Assembly: GCF_000196255.1 (NCBI RefSeq)
Contig: NC_006371.1
Coordinates: 1,297,783 to 1,361,782 of the forward strand
DNA length: 64,000 nucleotides
Reading direction: 5' to 3'
Source of the DNA: Photobacterium profundum SS9
GTDB lineage: Bacteria; Pseudomonadota; Gammaproteobacteria; Enterobacterales; Vibrionaceae
In this document: positions 56,054-63,833 of the stretch, piece after piece
Numbering within the stretch: position 1 is the stretch's first letter
Layout of the letters: every line of letters starts with the position of its first letter
The notes under the pieces: model-generated
What the model was told of the DNA's origin: nothing
The model's database searches: none
Seen by the model: only the letters and a program-made list of their open reading frames with translations
Translations under genes and position numbers: made by a program

Positions 56054-56147
56054 TAATGAATTAAAAAGCCAACTATTTTATCTTTTACTTGCTATTACTA
56101 TTGGGCAGAATATTTGGCATGCTTTTAGAGATAAAATTAATCGATGA
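55977..56147 (+). CDS. Small membrane protein (56 aa), second gene of the module
   Basis: Begins MKNQIIGIIALIAILSAIIW and has a second hydrophobic helix (LFYLLLAITIGQNIWHAF), with a basic end. It overlaps the 3' end of 55427-56053 in another frame. Matches the position, but not the sequence, of the three-helix protein at 41916-42191. Probably co-translated with the preceding gene. Confidence 0.5.
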   Translation: MKNQIIGIIALIAILSAIIWRWETADNELKSQLFYLLLAITIGQNIWHAFRDKINR

Positions 56148-56156
56148 CTCGATTAA

Positions 56157-56189
56157 ACTGCTCATGAGAACCAAAAACCCATGAGCAGT
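56157..56189. terminator. Hairpin after the last cassette genes
   Basis: ACTGCTCATG pairs perfectly with CATGAGCAGT across a 13-nt loop. No T-run; could be a terminator or a trace of a recombination site. No attC of the usual type follows. Confidence 0.45.
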
Positions 56190-56516
56190 ATCAGATATAG
56201 CAACCGTAGTACTGCTAACATTTTATTCAACGAACAAAGATCGCGTGTATCTTGCTCGTATATTCCTTCTTGAACTTTCTTACCTATGTACATCTAAACA
56301 AAACAACTTTCACATTTCACCCTATAAAGAGTAATAAATATACGATCAAGTATCGTGTATCACGATTTTTATCACATCATTATGTAACTGATTTATCGAA
56401 TATTTTATCATAATAAGATTTACCTCAAAAATCAGTACATTGCTAAAGGCGTGTATTCGAATAAGTGAAAAGTAACTTCTACTCTAATGCCTCCACTGTA
56501 CAAAAAGACAGGTATT
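56190..56516. other. 327 bp without a gene between array and integrase remnant
   Basis: AT-rich; contains one short inverted repeat CGTGTATC...GATACGTG-like stretch around 56352-56372 (AGTATCGTGTATCACGATTT). No attI can be named with confidence. Confidence 0.3.
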
Positions 56517-56805
56517 ATGGATATACCTACACCACTGAATTCAACATCTAGCCAGTTCTTACAAAAGTTTACCGCTTTTATACGAGTTAGAGGGCTTAGC
56601 TATGCTACAGAAAAAACGTACCTACACTGGGTGAAGCGATTCATCTTATTTAATCAATACCGTTCGATGGATGAAATCAGTACTAACTGATATCGCCAGT
56701 TTTCTCGAACACCTTACGTTGAAGCTTGATGTTACAGTCAATACACAAAAAACTGCGCTTAATGCATTAACATTGATAATGGGCTTTAAATACGCAGTGT
56801 TTTGA
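56517..56805 (+). pseudogene. Tyrosine recombinase remnant, integron-integrase-like N-terminus
   Basis: Only the core-binding (SAM-like) domain remains: FLQKFTAFIRVRGLSYATEK, TYLHWVKRFILFN, then after a frameshift near 56688 TDIASFLEHLTLKLDV and TVNTQKTALNALTLI. The order TYLHWVKRFI...DI..FL..L...V...TQ..ALNAL is that of IntI proteins. The catalytic domain is missing; the frame stops at 56803-56805. It reads plus, the unexpected strand for the cognate integrase of a plus-directed array. Confidence 0.6.
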
Positions 56806-56813
56806 TTAATGGG

Positions 56814-57713
56814 CTACAGCTTTAGCTCCCAGCGCTCAAGTGGATCATCATGTGCAATACCTTTACCTCCCCAACGATCTACGCTATCAATTACCATGAT
56901 TCGTTCTAGATTAGGGATGATTGTTTGCAGCTGCTTACTCACCTTTTTAGAGGTTAACAACCATAAGGTTTCATCTTCATTCAATAACCTGATAAGTGCT
57001 TGCTTATCATTTTCAGTCCACTCAAGCTCTGGCTTTGTAAGACGATCTACAACAAACAACTGATTACCCGATGCGAAATCTTCTAACTCTTCAGACAATA
57101 AAACAACAGAATCGATTTCTTTTTCGATAAGTACTTGCTGCTGCTTGTTGATTAACTGACGAACAGCAATCATCAACTGCTGCTGATTTTTCTCGATTAT
57201 TTTCGCTTGCTTTGGCCAAACACGTTGTAAGTCTTGGCTCACAATCGCGGTCATTCTCGTTAGGTTCGTCGGGTTTAACCACGCAAATAATGACATACGC
57301 CCATCATCAATACGTAATGCAGCAACACCCTGCGCCCTTGGCGAAATAGCTTGCGATGCGTCGATTTCAATTAGCCCGATGTTGCCTTGCCTCGCATGAA
57401 CATACAATGCATCTTGTGGCCAAATAGCCCCTAGAGTTATTGCCACAGTGGCTTTTTCACCTGCTTTCACTGTTGATGCTGCACCTTTGCCACTAAACCA
57501 ATTAGGTAAGCGAGAAACACCATAACGTTTTGGCGGCAAATAACGCGTGGTTATTTCTGTGTCTTTGGTTAATTCAGTCGCCAACATATACGTAACGGGC
57601 GTTGCCGTTAATATATCGTTTGCTTTCACAATCGCAGACGTTAAAAGAGTACCTACCGCTAAAAGCGAGACGGTGGTTTTAATTAGGCGATTTTTTACTG
57701 GAATGTTAAACAC
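56814..57713 (-). CDS. Second periplasmic binding protein of the metal ABC system (FpvF-like)
   Basis: 299 residues; signal peptide ending in TSAIVKA. It has the general shape of a TroA/ZnuA-type binding protein (TPVTYMLATELTKDTEITTRYLPPKRYG, later LFAWLNPTNLTRMTAIVSQDL) but lacks the His ligands of the first binding protein. In the Pseudomonas FpvCDEF system a second binding protein, FpvF, works beside FpvC. Last gene of the operon, 6 bp after the permease gene. Confidence 0.7.
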   Translation of the reverse strand: MFNIPVKNRLIKTTVSLLAVGTLLTSAIVKANDILTATPVTYMLATELTKDTEITTRYLPPKRYGVSRLPNWFSGKGAASTVKAGEKATVAITLGAIWPQDALYVHARQGNIGLIEIDASQAISPRAQGVAALRIDDGRMSLFAWLNPTNLTRMTAIVSQDLQRVWPKQAKIIEKNQQQLMIAVRQLINKQQQVLIEKEIDSVVLLSEELEDFASGNQLFVVDRLTKPELEWTENDKQALIRLLNEDETLWLLTSKKVSKQLQTIIPNLERIMVIDSVDRWGGKGIAHDDPLERWELKL

Positions 57714-57719
57714 GTTAAG

Positions 57720-58595
57720 TTATCCCTTTCGAACGATGCGGTAACAGGTTGCAATTAAAAAGAAGAAAGCCGACACAATAATAATTGCGGCACCAGAAGG
57801 AACAGGCAGTTTTAATTCCATTGGTAATACAGTACCGATTAAGCAACTTATCGTGGCCAATAAGGCAGACATCAATACGAAACTGCCCATGTTTTTCGTT
57901 AATAATCGTGCCGTTGCACCGGGAATCAATAGCAGAGCACCCACTAATACAGCACCCACAATTTTGACAGAAGCAATGGTCACTAATGTAATCATCATCA
58001 CAAACAGGTAGTCATAAAAATTAGTGGCATACCCACGTACTCGGGCAATATCGGGGCTAATGCAAGTCAGTAATATGCGGTTAAACGTAGGGATTAATAC
58101 CAAGACGATTAGTGCACAACTCACGGCTAATATCAGCAAGTCATAATCTGTCACTGTTAGTATTGAACCAAACAATACGTTTTCAAGCATGTGGATATTA
58201 ATCTTGCGTGCCACATACATCAGTAATGCTGCACCTACCGCTAATGCTAACGCCAAAAACACACCAACAAGAGTGTCATACGGCACATTGGTGCGATTTC
58301 GTACGAAATGCAGTAACAGAGCGAAGATCATGCAAAAGCAAAACAAGCCAATAATAGGATTTTCAGGTGGTTCACCCAGTAATACACCCAAGGCAATACC
58401 GGTTAATGCCGCATGCCCTACAGCCTCGGAAAAGAAGGCTAAACGTTTTGCGATAACAAGCGTGCCTAACCCACCAAGCAGCGGGCCCAACAATAAAGCA
58501 GCAACAACAGCATTCACCATGAATGAATAGGAAAAGCTGTCGCTAAGCCAGCCCGCATCAACACCCAGTTGAGCCCATAAACGGATATATTCCAT
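57720..58595 (-). CDS. Metal-type ABC permease (ZnuB/FpvE-like)
   Basis: 291 residues, ABC-3 permease family with eight or nine helices. Conserved start (VNAVVAALLLGPLLGGLGTLVIAKRLAFFSEAVGHAALTG), the GVFLALALAVG helix, and VKIVGAVLVGALLLIPGATARL. Overlaps the ATPase gene by 1 base. With 58595-59353 it forms the membrane part of the transporter. Confidence 0.88.
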   Translation of the reverse strand: MEYIRLWAQLGVDAGWLSDSFSYSFMVNAVVAALLLGPLLGGLGTLVIAKRLAFFSEAVGHAALTGIALGVLLGEPPENPIIGLFCFCMIFALLLHFVRNRTNVPYDTLVGVFLALALAVGAALLMYVARKINIHMLENVLFGSILTVTDYDLLILAVSCALIVLVLIPTFNRILLTCISPDIARVRGYATNFYDYLFVMMITLVTIASVKIVGAVLVGALLLIPGATARLLTKNMGSFVLMSALLATISCLIGTVLPMELKLPVPSGAAIIIVSAFFFLIATCYRIVRKG

Positions 58596-59353
58596 TACGC
58601 GACGTCCTTCTGGTTTTCTTTTACTGATTCGGGCTCAACCCTTGGTGCAGGCTGAATACTGTAGTGATTGAACAAACGCTCGATTTTTTCTGGCACTAAT
58701 ACTTCAGACACTGAACCACTATCTACTAAGTGGCGATTCACAACATGCACCTGTCCATTCAAACGTCGAACAGCACTTACATCGTGATGTACTGCTAGAA
58801 TCGTTTTGTTCTCTTGCACTAATTCATGGATCAAACCTTCAAGGTAACGTACACCTTGTTCATCCATACCGGTTGTTGGTTCATCCAATACCAGTAAATC
58901 AGGGCTGTCTAATAACGCTTGAGCGAATAATACGCGTTGTTGCTCACCACCAGAAAGTTGCCCCATACGACGATCGGCACGGCTTGCCATGCCCACACGA
59001 TCAAGTTGCACTAAGGCATAATCTTGTTCTTTCTTTCGTTTACGCCAGAACAGAGGGTTGCGGCTTTGGTTAAGCAGAATAAAATCCATTACCGTAAAAG
59101 GTAAGCTTGATTCAAACGTCGCTTTTTGGGGAACATAACCAATCGTGCCTTTTTGTTCAGCCCAGTCGATTTGAATATCACCACTAAACGGAGTTAGACC
59201 AAGAATAGAGCGCAACAATGACGTTTTTCCGCCGCCGTTAGGCCCCATTATAACATGGCACTGACCCGCTTGAAGCTGATGGGTAATACCTTGCAAAATC
59301 ACATTGTCGCCATATTTCAGACCAACATTGTTTAAACGAATACTTGGACCCAC
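58595..59353 (-). CDS. Metal-type ABC ATPase (ZnuC/FpvD-like)
   Basis: 252 residues. Walker A GPNGGGKTSL, Q-loop IGYVPQKA, signature LSGGEQQR, Walker B LLVLDEP, H-loop AVHHD. ABC-3 (Zn/Mn/Fe) group. 2 bp after the first binding-protein gene and overlapping the permease gene. Confidence 0.9.
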   Translation of the reverse strand: MGPSIRLNNVGLKYGDNVILQGITHQLQAGQCHVIMGPNGGGKTSLLRSILGLTPFSGDIQIDWAEQKGTIGYVPQKATFESSLPFTVMDFILLNQSRNPLFWRKRKKEQDYALVQLDRVGMASRADRRMGQLSGGEQQRVLFAQALLDSPDLLVLDEPTTGMDEQGVRYLEGLIHELVQENKTILAVHHDVSAVRRLNGQVHVVNRHLVDSGSVSEVLVPEKIERLFNHYSIQPAPRVEPESVKENQKDVA

Positions 59354-59355
59354 AA

Positions 59356-60315
59356 TCAGTTTCCTTGCTTCGTTGCGACAAATTTCATGGCTTCAACCAA
59401 TGTTGTTAAATTCTCTTTCATTTCAATGGCAACTTTATCGCTCTCATACTCACCATGCGTAATGTGAGAAAAACGATATAGCTGAACACCCGTTGCCTCT
59501 TCAATGGTTTCTACATATCGATTTGGCATATTCAATTCGTAGAAAAGAACATCGATACCTGATGCACGAATTTTCTCAATGGTGCCTTGTAACTGGCTTG
59601 CACTCGGCTCTACACCATGCGCAGGCTCAATCACTGTCGCAACATCGACTCCAAATTCTTGCAGAATATAACCGTAGGCATTATGTGTTGTGGCTACTTT
59701 CATGCCTGCAGTATCAAGATCACCCAACGTCAACATCGCTTCGCGTTTCATCATGCGAAATTGCGTTGCATAAGCGCGGGCATTTTTACGGTATGTGCGT
59801 GCATTTTCAGGATCAATTTTCGCCAATTCGCTGGCAATGGTGTAAACCTTTTGAATGGTTGTCGAAAGACCAACAAACGTATGCGGATTAACAGCACCAT
59901 CGCCTACCGATTCACCCAATGCAGGCAATAGCGGTACATCTTTATTAGCTTCTATTACGATAAGATCATCACGATTGGCGGCTTTTATCACTTTAAGGGC
60001 AAAATCATCATGACCAATACCATTAACAACAATCACATCCATCTGCTTTAAACGGCGCAAGTCATTCGGCTGTGGTAAATAGTTATGCGGGTTAAAACCA
60101 GCATCAACTAATGGCAATACATTCGCTTTATCACCCACAACCGCTTTAACGTAGCTATAGTAAGGCTGAAGTGTAATACCGATGGTCAGCTTATCGTTGC
60201 CTTGGTTATTCGAAGAACCCGTAACAGGGTTTTGAGTAGAATCTTGCGCATGTACTAGGCTTGCACCTAAAACAAAAATAACGGTCGTTGCCGCTTTAAT
60301 AACTTTGGAGATCAT
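59356..60315 (-). CDS. Periplasmic metal-binding protein (ZnuA/TroA type, FpvC-like)
   Basis: 319 residues; signal peptide MISKVIKAATTVIFVLGASLVHA. Cluster A-I lobes with candidate ligands His77 in FNPHNYLP, His in VNPHTFVG and His in THNAYGYILQEFG; the long connecting helix (AKIDPENARTYRKNARAYATQF) is typical. Its ATPase and permease follow directly. Metal could be Fe, Mn or Zn; the Fur-like site upstream of the operon favours iron. Confidence 0.87.
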   Translation of the reverse strand: MISKVIKAATTVIFVLGASLVHAQDSTQNPVTGSSNNQGNDKLTIGITLQPYYSYVKAVVGDKANVLPLVDAGFNPHNYLPQPNDLRRLKQMDVIVVNGIGHDDFALKVIKAANRDDLIVIEANKDVPLLPALGESVGDGAVNPHTFVGLSTTIQKVYTIASELAKIDPENARTYRKNARAYATQFRMMKREAMLTLGDLDTAGMKVATTHNAYGYILQEFGVDVATVIEPAHGVEPSASQLQGTIEKIRASGIDVLFYELNMPNRYVETIEEATGVQLYRFSHITHGEYESDKVAIEMKENLTTLVEAMKFVATKQGN

Positions 60316-60381
60316 GAGTAACTACCGTGTTTCTTAAAAAGAAAAGAACATATATGACTAACTGAAAACAAAAGCATGTTG

Positions 60382-60966
60382 TTAATGCGCTTGTTCATCT
60401 TGATGGCTAACTGCATTTGCAAAAACGACCTGCTTCCAACCAGCGTTCATTAACCACGCTTTGCCTAATTGACCACCATCAGACATAAAGGGCTTCGCCG
60501 TTCTTGAAAGGTTCAGCCAAATATCAGGCTCTGCCTGAGCGGTATGTAGAATGGTCGATACCGTGCCAGAATCCAGTTCAGGAATGCCTTGATAAAATGC
60601 AGGTGCTACTTTGCTCCACGCATGTTTGCCTTTTCGTTCCCAGCTTTTATCTTTAATAAAAGGCGCAACCCACAAGGCTTCAAGTTCTGAAATATCAGCC
60701 CATATTTCACGGTTTTCAAAATCAACACCATCTTGATAAATATTGCGAATTTCTTCATGTGCTAACCGTAGTTCAGCGATCATCGCTAAGGATTCGGTAT
60801 CAAGATCTTTAATCGAAATTTGATAACTTTTTACGGCCTGTTGCGCTATTGCCGCCTGATGATAAGGTAACAATAAAGTCGCAACAGCGAGGATCAATGC
60901 AATGGATAACGCTATCCATTTACCCTCTCGACCGCCATCGTCACTGCGTACCGTTTGAATGATCAT
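60382..60966 (-). CDS. DUF6162-type membrane-anchored protein (FpvK-like)
   Basis: 194 residues: one N-terminal helix (WIALSIALILAVATLLLPY) and a periplasmic domain with conserved-looking EIWADISELEALWVAPF, KHAWSKVAPAFYQG and LWLNLS-type blocks. This family accompanies metal ABC transporters behind PepSY proteins. In the Pseudomonas fpvGHJK set the last accessory protein has this layout. Overlaps the preceding gene by 4 bp. Confidence 0.7.
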   Translation of the reverse strand: MIIQTVRSDDGGREGKWIALSIALILAVATLLLPYHQAAIAQQAVKSYQISIKDLDTESLAMIAELRLAHEEIRNIYQDGVDFENREIWADISELEALWVAPFIKDKSWERKGKHAWSKVAPAFYQGIPELDSGTVSTILHTAQAEPDIWLNLSRTAKPFMSDGGQLGKAWLMNAGWKQVVFANAVSHQDEQAH

Positions 60967-61295
60967 TTTTCTGAAATCTCGACAACATCCACTTCAACAG
61001 GGTTTTCGTGCCCAGCATCAAAAACTAAATAGAAATCTGACTCTGGCTTAGTAAATTCAGCAATAGAACGCTTATCCGTCGTCACTTTCGCCACCAAGTT
61101 ATCATCGTAGTCATACATGTTGACGTCATAATCGATTGCTTTACTCCCGTCACTATAACCCGCTTCACAAGCGACCTTGTCGCCTTCAAACCAACATGTC
61201 ATTAAAGGAAAATGTGCACTTGCCGCAGACGAAAAAAGGACAGATAAAGACAGTGCAGAGAAAGATAAAAGAGACAAACCGATGTGTTTTTTCAT
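60963..61295 (-). CDS. Small periplasmic protein (FpvJ-like position)
   Basis: 110 residues with signal peptide (LSLLSFSALSLSVLFSSAASA) and a short mature domain starting HFPLMTCWFEGDKVACEAGYSDGS, with two cysteines that may form a disulfide. Acidic beta-rich domain like a small carboxypeptidase-regulatory fold. Mature N-terminal His may take part in metal binding. Function inferred only from the operon. Confidence 0.65.
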   Translation of the reverse strand: MKKHIGLSLLSFSALSLSVLFSSAASAHFPLMTCWFEGDKVACEAGYSDGSKAIDYDVNMYDYDDNLVAKVTTDKRSIAEFTKPESDFYLVFDAGHENPVEVDVVEISEK

Positions 61296-61369
61296 GAAAA
61301 CCTCAACAACGTTATAAACAATCTATTAATCGCTATAACGATTGTTATAAATAACTTTGATACAAAATA

Positions 61370-61410
61370 TATAACCTAGCTTGGCGCATCTGTACGCTAG
61401 CTAGGTTATA
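61370..61410. promoter_or_regulatory. Large hairpin inside the operon
   Basis: TATAACCTAGCT (61370-61381) pairs perfectly with AGCTAGGTTATA (61399-61410) across a 17-nt loop, in the 126-bp gap between the DUF4198 and small periplasmic genes. Without a strong T-run on the minus strand, it fits mRNA processing or partial termination that would set different levels for upstream and downstream genes. Confidence 0.5.
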
Positions 61411-61421
61411 AATAAACAGCA

Positions 61422-62261
61422 TTACTTCAGCATGGCTTCGAACGTAAAGTGAACATTCACGCTTGCAGTATCTGCTAATGGGTTGTTTTTCAGCTCACCT
61501 TTATAGTTCGCTTTCATCAAATAACGACCTGCAACGTCTGGTGTAAAGGTTACTTTGCCTTCGTTATCGCTGATCACATCAATCTGTTCTTGTTGATTAC
61601 GGTATAGCGTACCTTCGCGTGTAATTTCTGCTGTTACACCCTGCTGAGGTTCACCATTGAAGTAAAACTGGAAGCTAACCTCTTCACCTTCAACAATATC
61701 TGAAGGGTGTGTAATAGGCAGTAATTCAAGGTACTTACCATCCATTTCTAATGCTTTGTCAGTTGGCTTACCTACGGTTATGTAACTTTCTGCACGCGTA
61801 AAGCTAAGCTGAGTAACAACATCGCGTGATTTTTCTGGCAATAATGTATCGCGCTCTGCTTTATTGGCTGGCGCCCATTTCACTGTATCGCGGCGGCCTG
61901 CTTTGTATTGGGTGTAGTAACTTGGTACGTTATTGATTTGAACTTTGTGCGTGCCTTCTTCTTCAAAATAGAAATCAAAGATTGAGCGACGTTTTCCACG
62001 AATAACAAAGTTAGGACGCTCTTTACGACCATCTGGCATTACAACTTGTGCCGATTCACTACCAGCCGGTTTATCAAACACAAACGTACCGTGTGACGCT
62101 GTAACGTCAAACGTTAGCCAATCACCACCTTCTTTAGACACTGTAAAGTGTGATGGCAATACCCAGCGAGGGTGAGCATTCGCAGTTGCAGTAGCCGCTA
62201 AACCTGCAACAACAGTACAAGCCATGGTTAACGCTTTAAGCTTTTTATTAGTAAGCATCAT
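61422..62261 (-). CDS. DUF4198 periplasmic protein
   Basis: 279 residues; signal peptide ends in TATANA and the mature chain starts HPRWVLPSHFTVSKEGG, the usual DUF4198 start, with an N-terminal His that can bind metal (as in NikM-related proteins). Two beta-sandwich domains follow (VTASHGTFVFDKP; EEVSFQFYFNGEPQQGVTAE). Found beside metal uptake systems. Third gene of the operon. Confidence 0.8.
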   Translation of the reverse strand: MMLTNKKLKALTMACTVVAGLAATATANAHPRWVLPSHFTVSKEGGDWLTFDVTASHGTFVFDKPAGSESAQVVMPDGRKERPNFVIRGKRRSIFDFYFEEEGTHKVQINNVPSYYTQYKAGRRDTVKWAPANKAERDTLLPEKSRDVVTQLSFTRAESYITVGKPTDKALEMDGKYLELLPITHPSDIVEGEEVSFQFYFNGEPQQGVTAEITREGTLYRNQQEQIDVISDNEGKVTFTPDVAGRYLMKANYKGELKNNPLADTASVNVHFTFEAMLK

Positions 62262-62366
62262 GTTTTCTCTAATTCATTAATTTGATAATCACGTAAGCAA
62301 CTTTTCAAGTCACCTACTTAAATTGTTTGTTACGGAAAATTTGAGTGAGGTAAATAAATCAATGAT

Positions 62367-62903
62367 TTAACGCACTTTATAACTAATCAAGACATCGCCA
62401 GTTTCTTCTGTTGGTGCAATCTTATGAACAAATGCGGTATCGCTTAATTGCAGCTTCTGACGTAAATAGTTTCGACCACCATGTTCACGAACAACTTCAG
62501 CATAAAAGGTATAGTCACCCTGCTCTACACGGTTACCTTGGTCATCTAAACCATCCCATACAAAGCGATATTCACCAGCAGGACGGGTTGCCGATGTAAC
62601 TGCATCAACCAGTTCACGATCATAACGACCCACTTTTCGCCACCAGCTGCGTAAATCTTTTAGCCACTCGTCTTTACCCACCCATAACTCAACAGTTCGT
62701 ACTGATTTACGGTTCGCATCTTCAATCCATACAGCAACGTATGGTCGGGCGTACATGGCGGTATCTATTTTAGGAAGCTCAAACTCAACCTCTATCTTTG
62801 CATTTTCAGGAATAGGGGCTGCGTGTAAAATAAGAGGAAATACCAAAGCAAGTGCAGCCACTAACCGGCTTTTTTTTATTCTTTGAGGAAAAACAGATGA
62901 CAT
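62367..62903 (-). CDS. DUF2271 periplasmic protein
   Basis: 178 residues; signal peptide ends in LILHA. The domain (KIEVEFELPKID, RPYVAVWIEDANRKSVRTVELW, WWRKVGRYDRELVDAVTSAT, GEYRFVWDGLDDQGNRVEQG) is typical of DUF2271, which includes a FlgD-like Ig fold. Members usually sit next to PepSY flavin/iron reductase genes, as here. Confidence 0.82.
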   Translation of the reverse strand: MSSVFPQRIKKSRLVAALALVFPLILHAAPIPENAKIEVEFELPKIDTAMYARPYVAVWIEDANRKSVRTVELWVGKDEWLKDLRSWWRKVGRYDRELVDAVTSATRPAGEYRFVWDGLDDQGNRVEQGDYTFYAEVVREHGGRNYLRQKLQLSDTAFVHKIAPTEETGDVLISYKVR

Positions 62904-62942
62904 AACAAACCTTTAAAGTCAGTACCAAATTACGTTTTGATA

Positions 62943-63590
62943 TTAAGGAACAGCAACAAAGAAAATCAGCAACGATATGATTGAGCCAAATAACGTCCAT
63001 TTAATTGCGGTATTAAACGTCTTCTTCTTTGGCACAAGTAAGCACACGCCTGTGAGCACAAAAAGCACCATCAATAACGCAGTAATATCGATAAACCACT
63101 TCCACACATCACCGCTATTTCGCCCCTTATGAAGGTCGTTAAGAACGGCAACCAATCCATAATGTGATTTCTCGACAACCGCCTCTCTTGCTAACATGTC
63201 GATAAATACAGCAACGTTATAACCTGGCCCTTTATAGTCCATCGAGATCTCACCTTCGATCAGCTCTCCATCTTCTATTTCAGTGAAAACTTGCAACGCA
63301 GAGGGCTTACCAGATAACTGAGCATGCTTAGTCAGGTAGTCAATAATCGCAGCTTCGTTAGGCACAAAAGGGCCTCGTTCGGACTGGAATAAATCAGCAG
63401 GCAATGAAAGTACCTGTTCACTACTATCAGGTTCACTTTTCACGAAAATTTCGGGACGGTTTAGCGTTATTCCGGTCACAGAAAAAAACAGCACGACTAA
63501 GAGCAAAGCCATCGAAATGTAGATATGTAGGCGACGAGCCCAAACCTGAACGGCTTTATTTTTAAACATCGTTTTATTATTTGATGACAT
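62943..63590 (-). CDS. PepSY-domain membrane protein (FpvG-like reductase)
   Basis: 215 residues. First helix ARRLHIYISMALLLVVLFFSVTG with the His and Arg typical of PepSY-associated TM proteins, a periplasmic PepSY domain, then LHKGRNSGDVWKWFID and two more helices (ITALLMVLFVLTGVCLL, LFGSIISLLIFFVAV). Such proteins pass electrons to periplasmic ferric siderophores; FpvG does so for ferripyoverdine. First gene of the nine-gene operon, behind a Fur-box-like site. Confidence 0.8.
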   Translation of the reverse strand: MSSNNKTMFKNKAVQVWARRLHIYISMALLLVVLFFSVTGITLNRPEIFVKSEPDSSEQVLSLPADLFQSERGPFVPNEAAIIDYLTKHAQLSGKPSALQVFTEIEDGELIEGEISMDYKGPGYNVAVFIDMLAREAVVEKSHYGLVAVLNDLHKGRNSGDVWKWFIDITALLMVLFVLTGVCLLVPKKKTFNTAIKWTLFGSIISLLIFFVAVP

Positions 63591-63636
63591 GTAAACAGCT
63601 GTGTCGTGACGTTGTATATTGAGTGCACATAACTTA

Positions 63637-63655
63637 ATTGATAATCGTTTTCATT
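63637..63655. promoter_or_regulatory. Fur box before the iron operon
   Basis: ATTGATAATCGTTTTCATT matches the Fur consensus at about 16 of 19 positions and lies about 50 bp before the PepSY gene start, within the expected promoter. Confidence 0.6.
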
Positions 63656-63833
63656 GGCATTCAATTTACATTATTTACTTTGACGGGAAATAGCGGTCAA
63701 AAGTCATTGTGCCCTGCCTATCCATGACCTATCAATGCAATATCCTGTAACACATAAGCCCTGTTGCAGTATTTTCTATAATAGGGCGAGTGTTTATACT
63801 GCCTTGGTATTTACAGATAAAGGTTACCAATAC

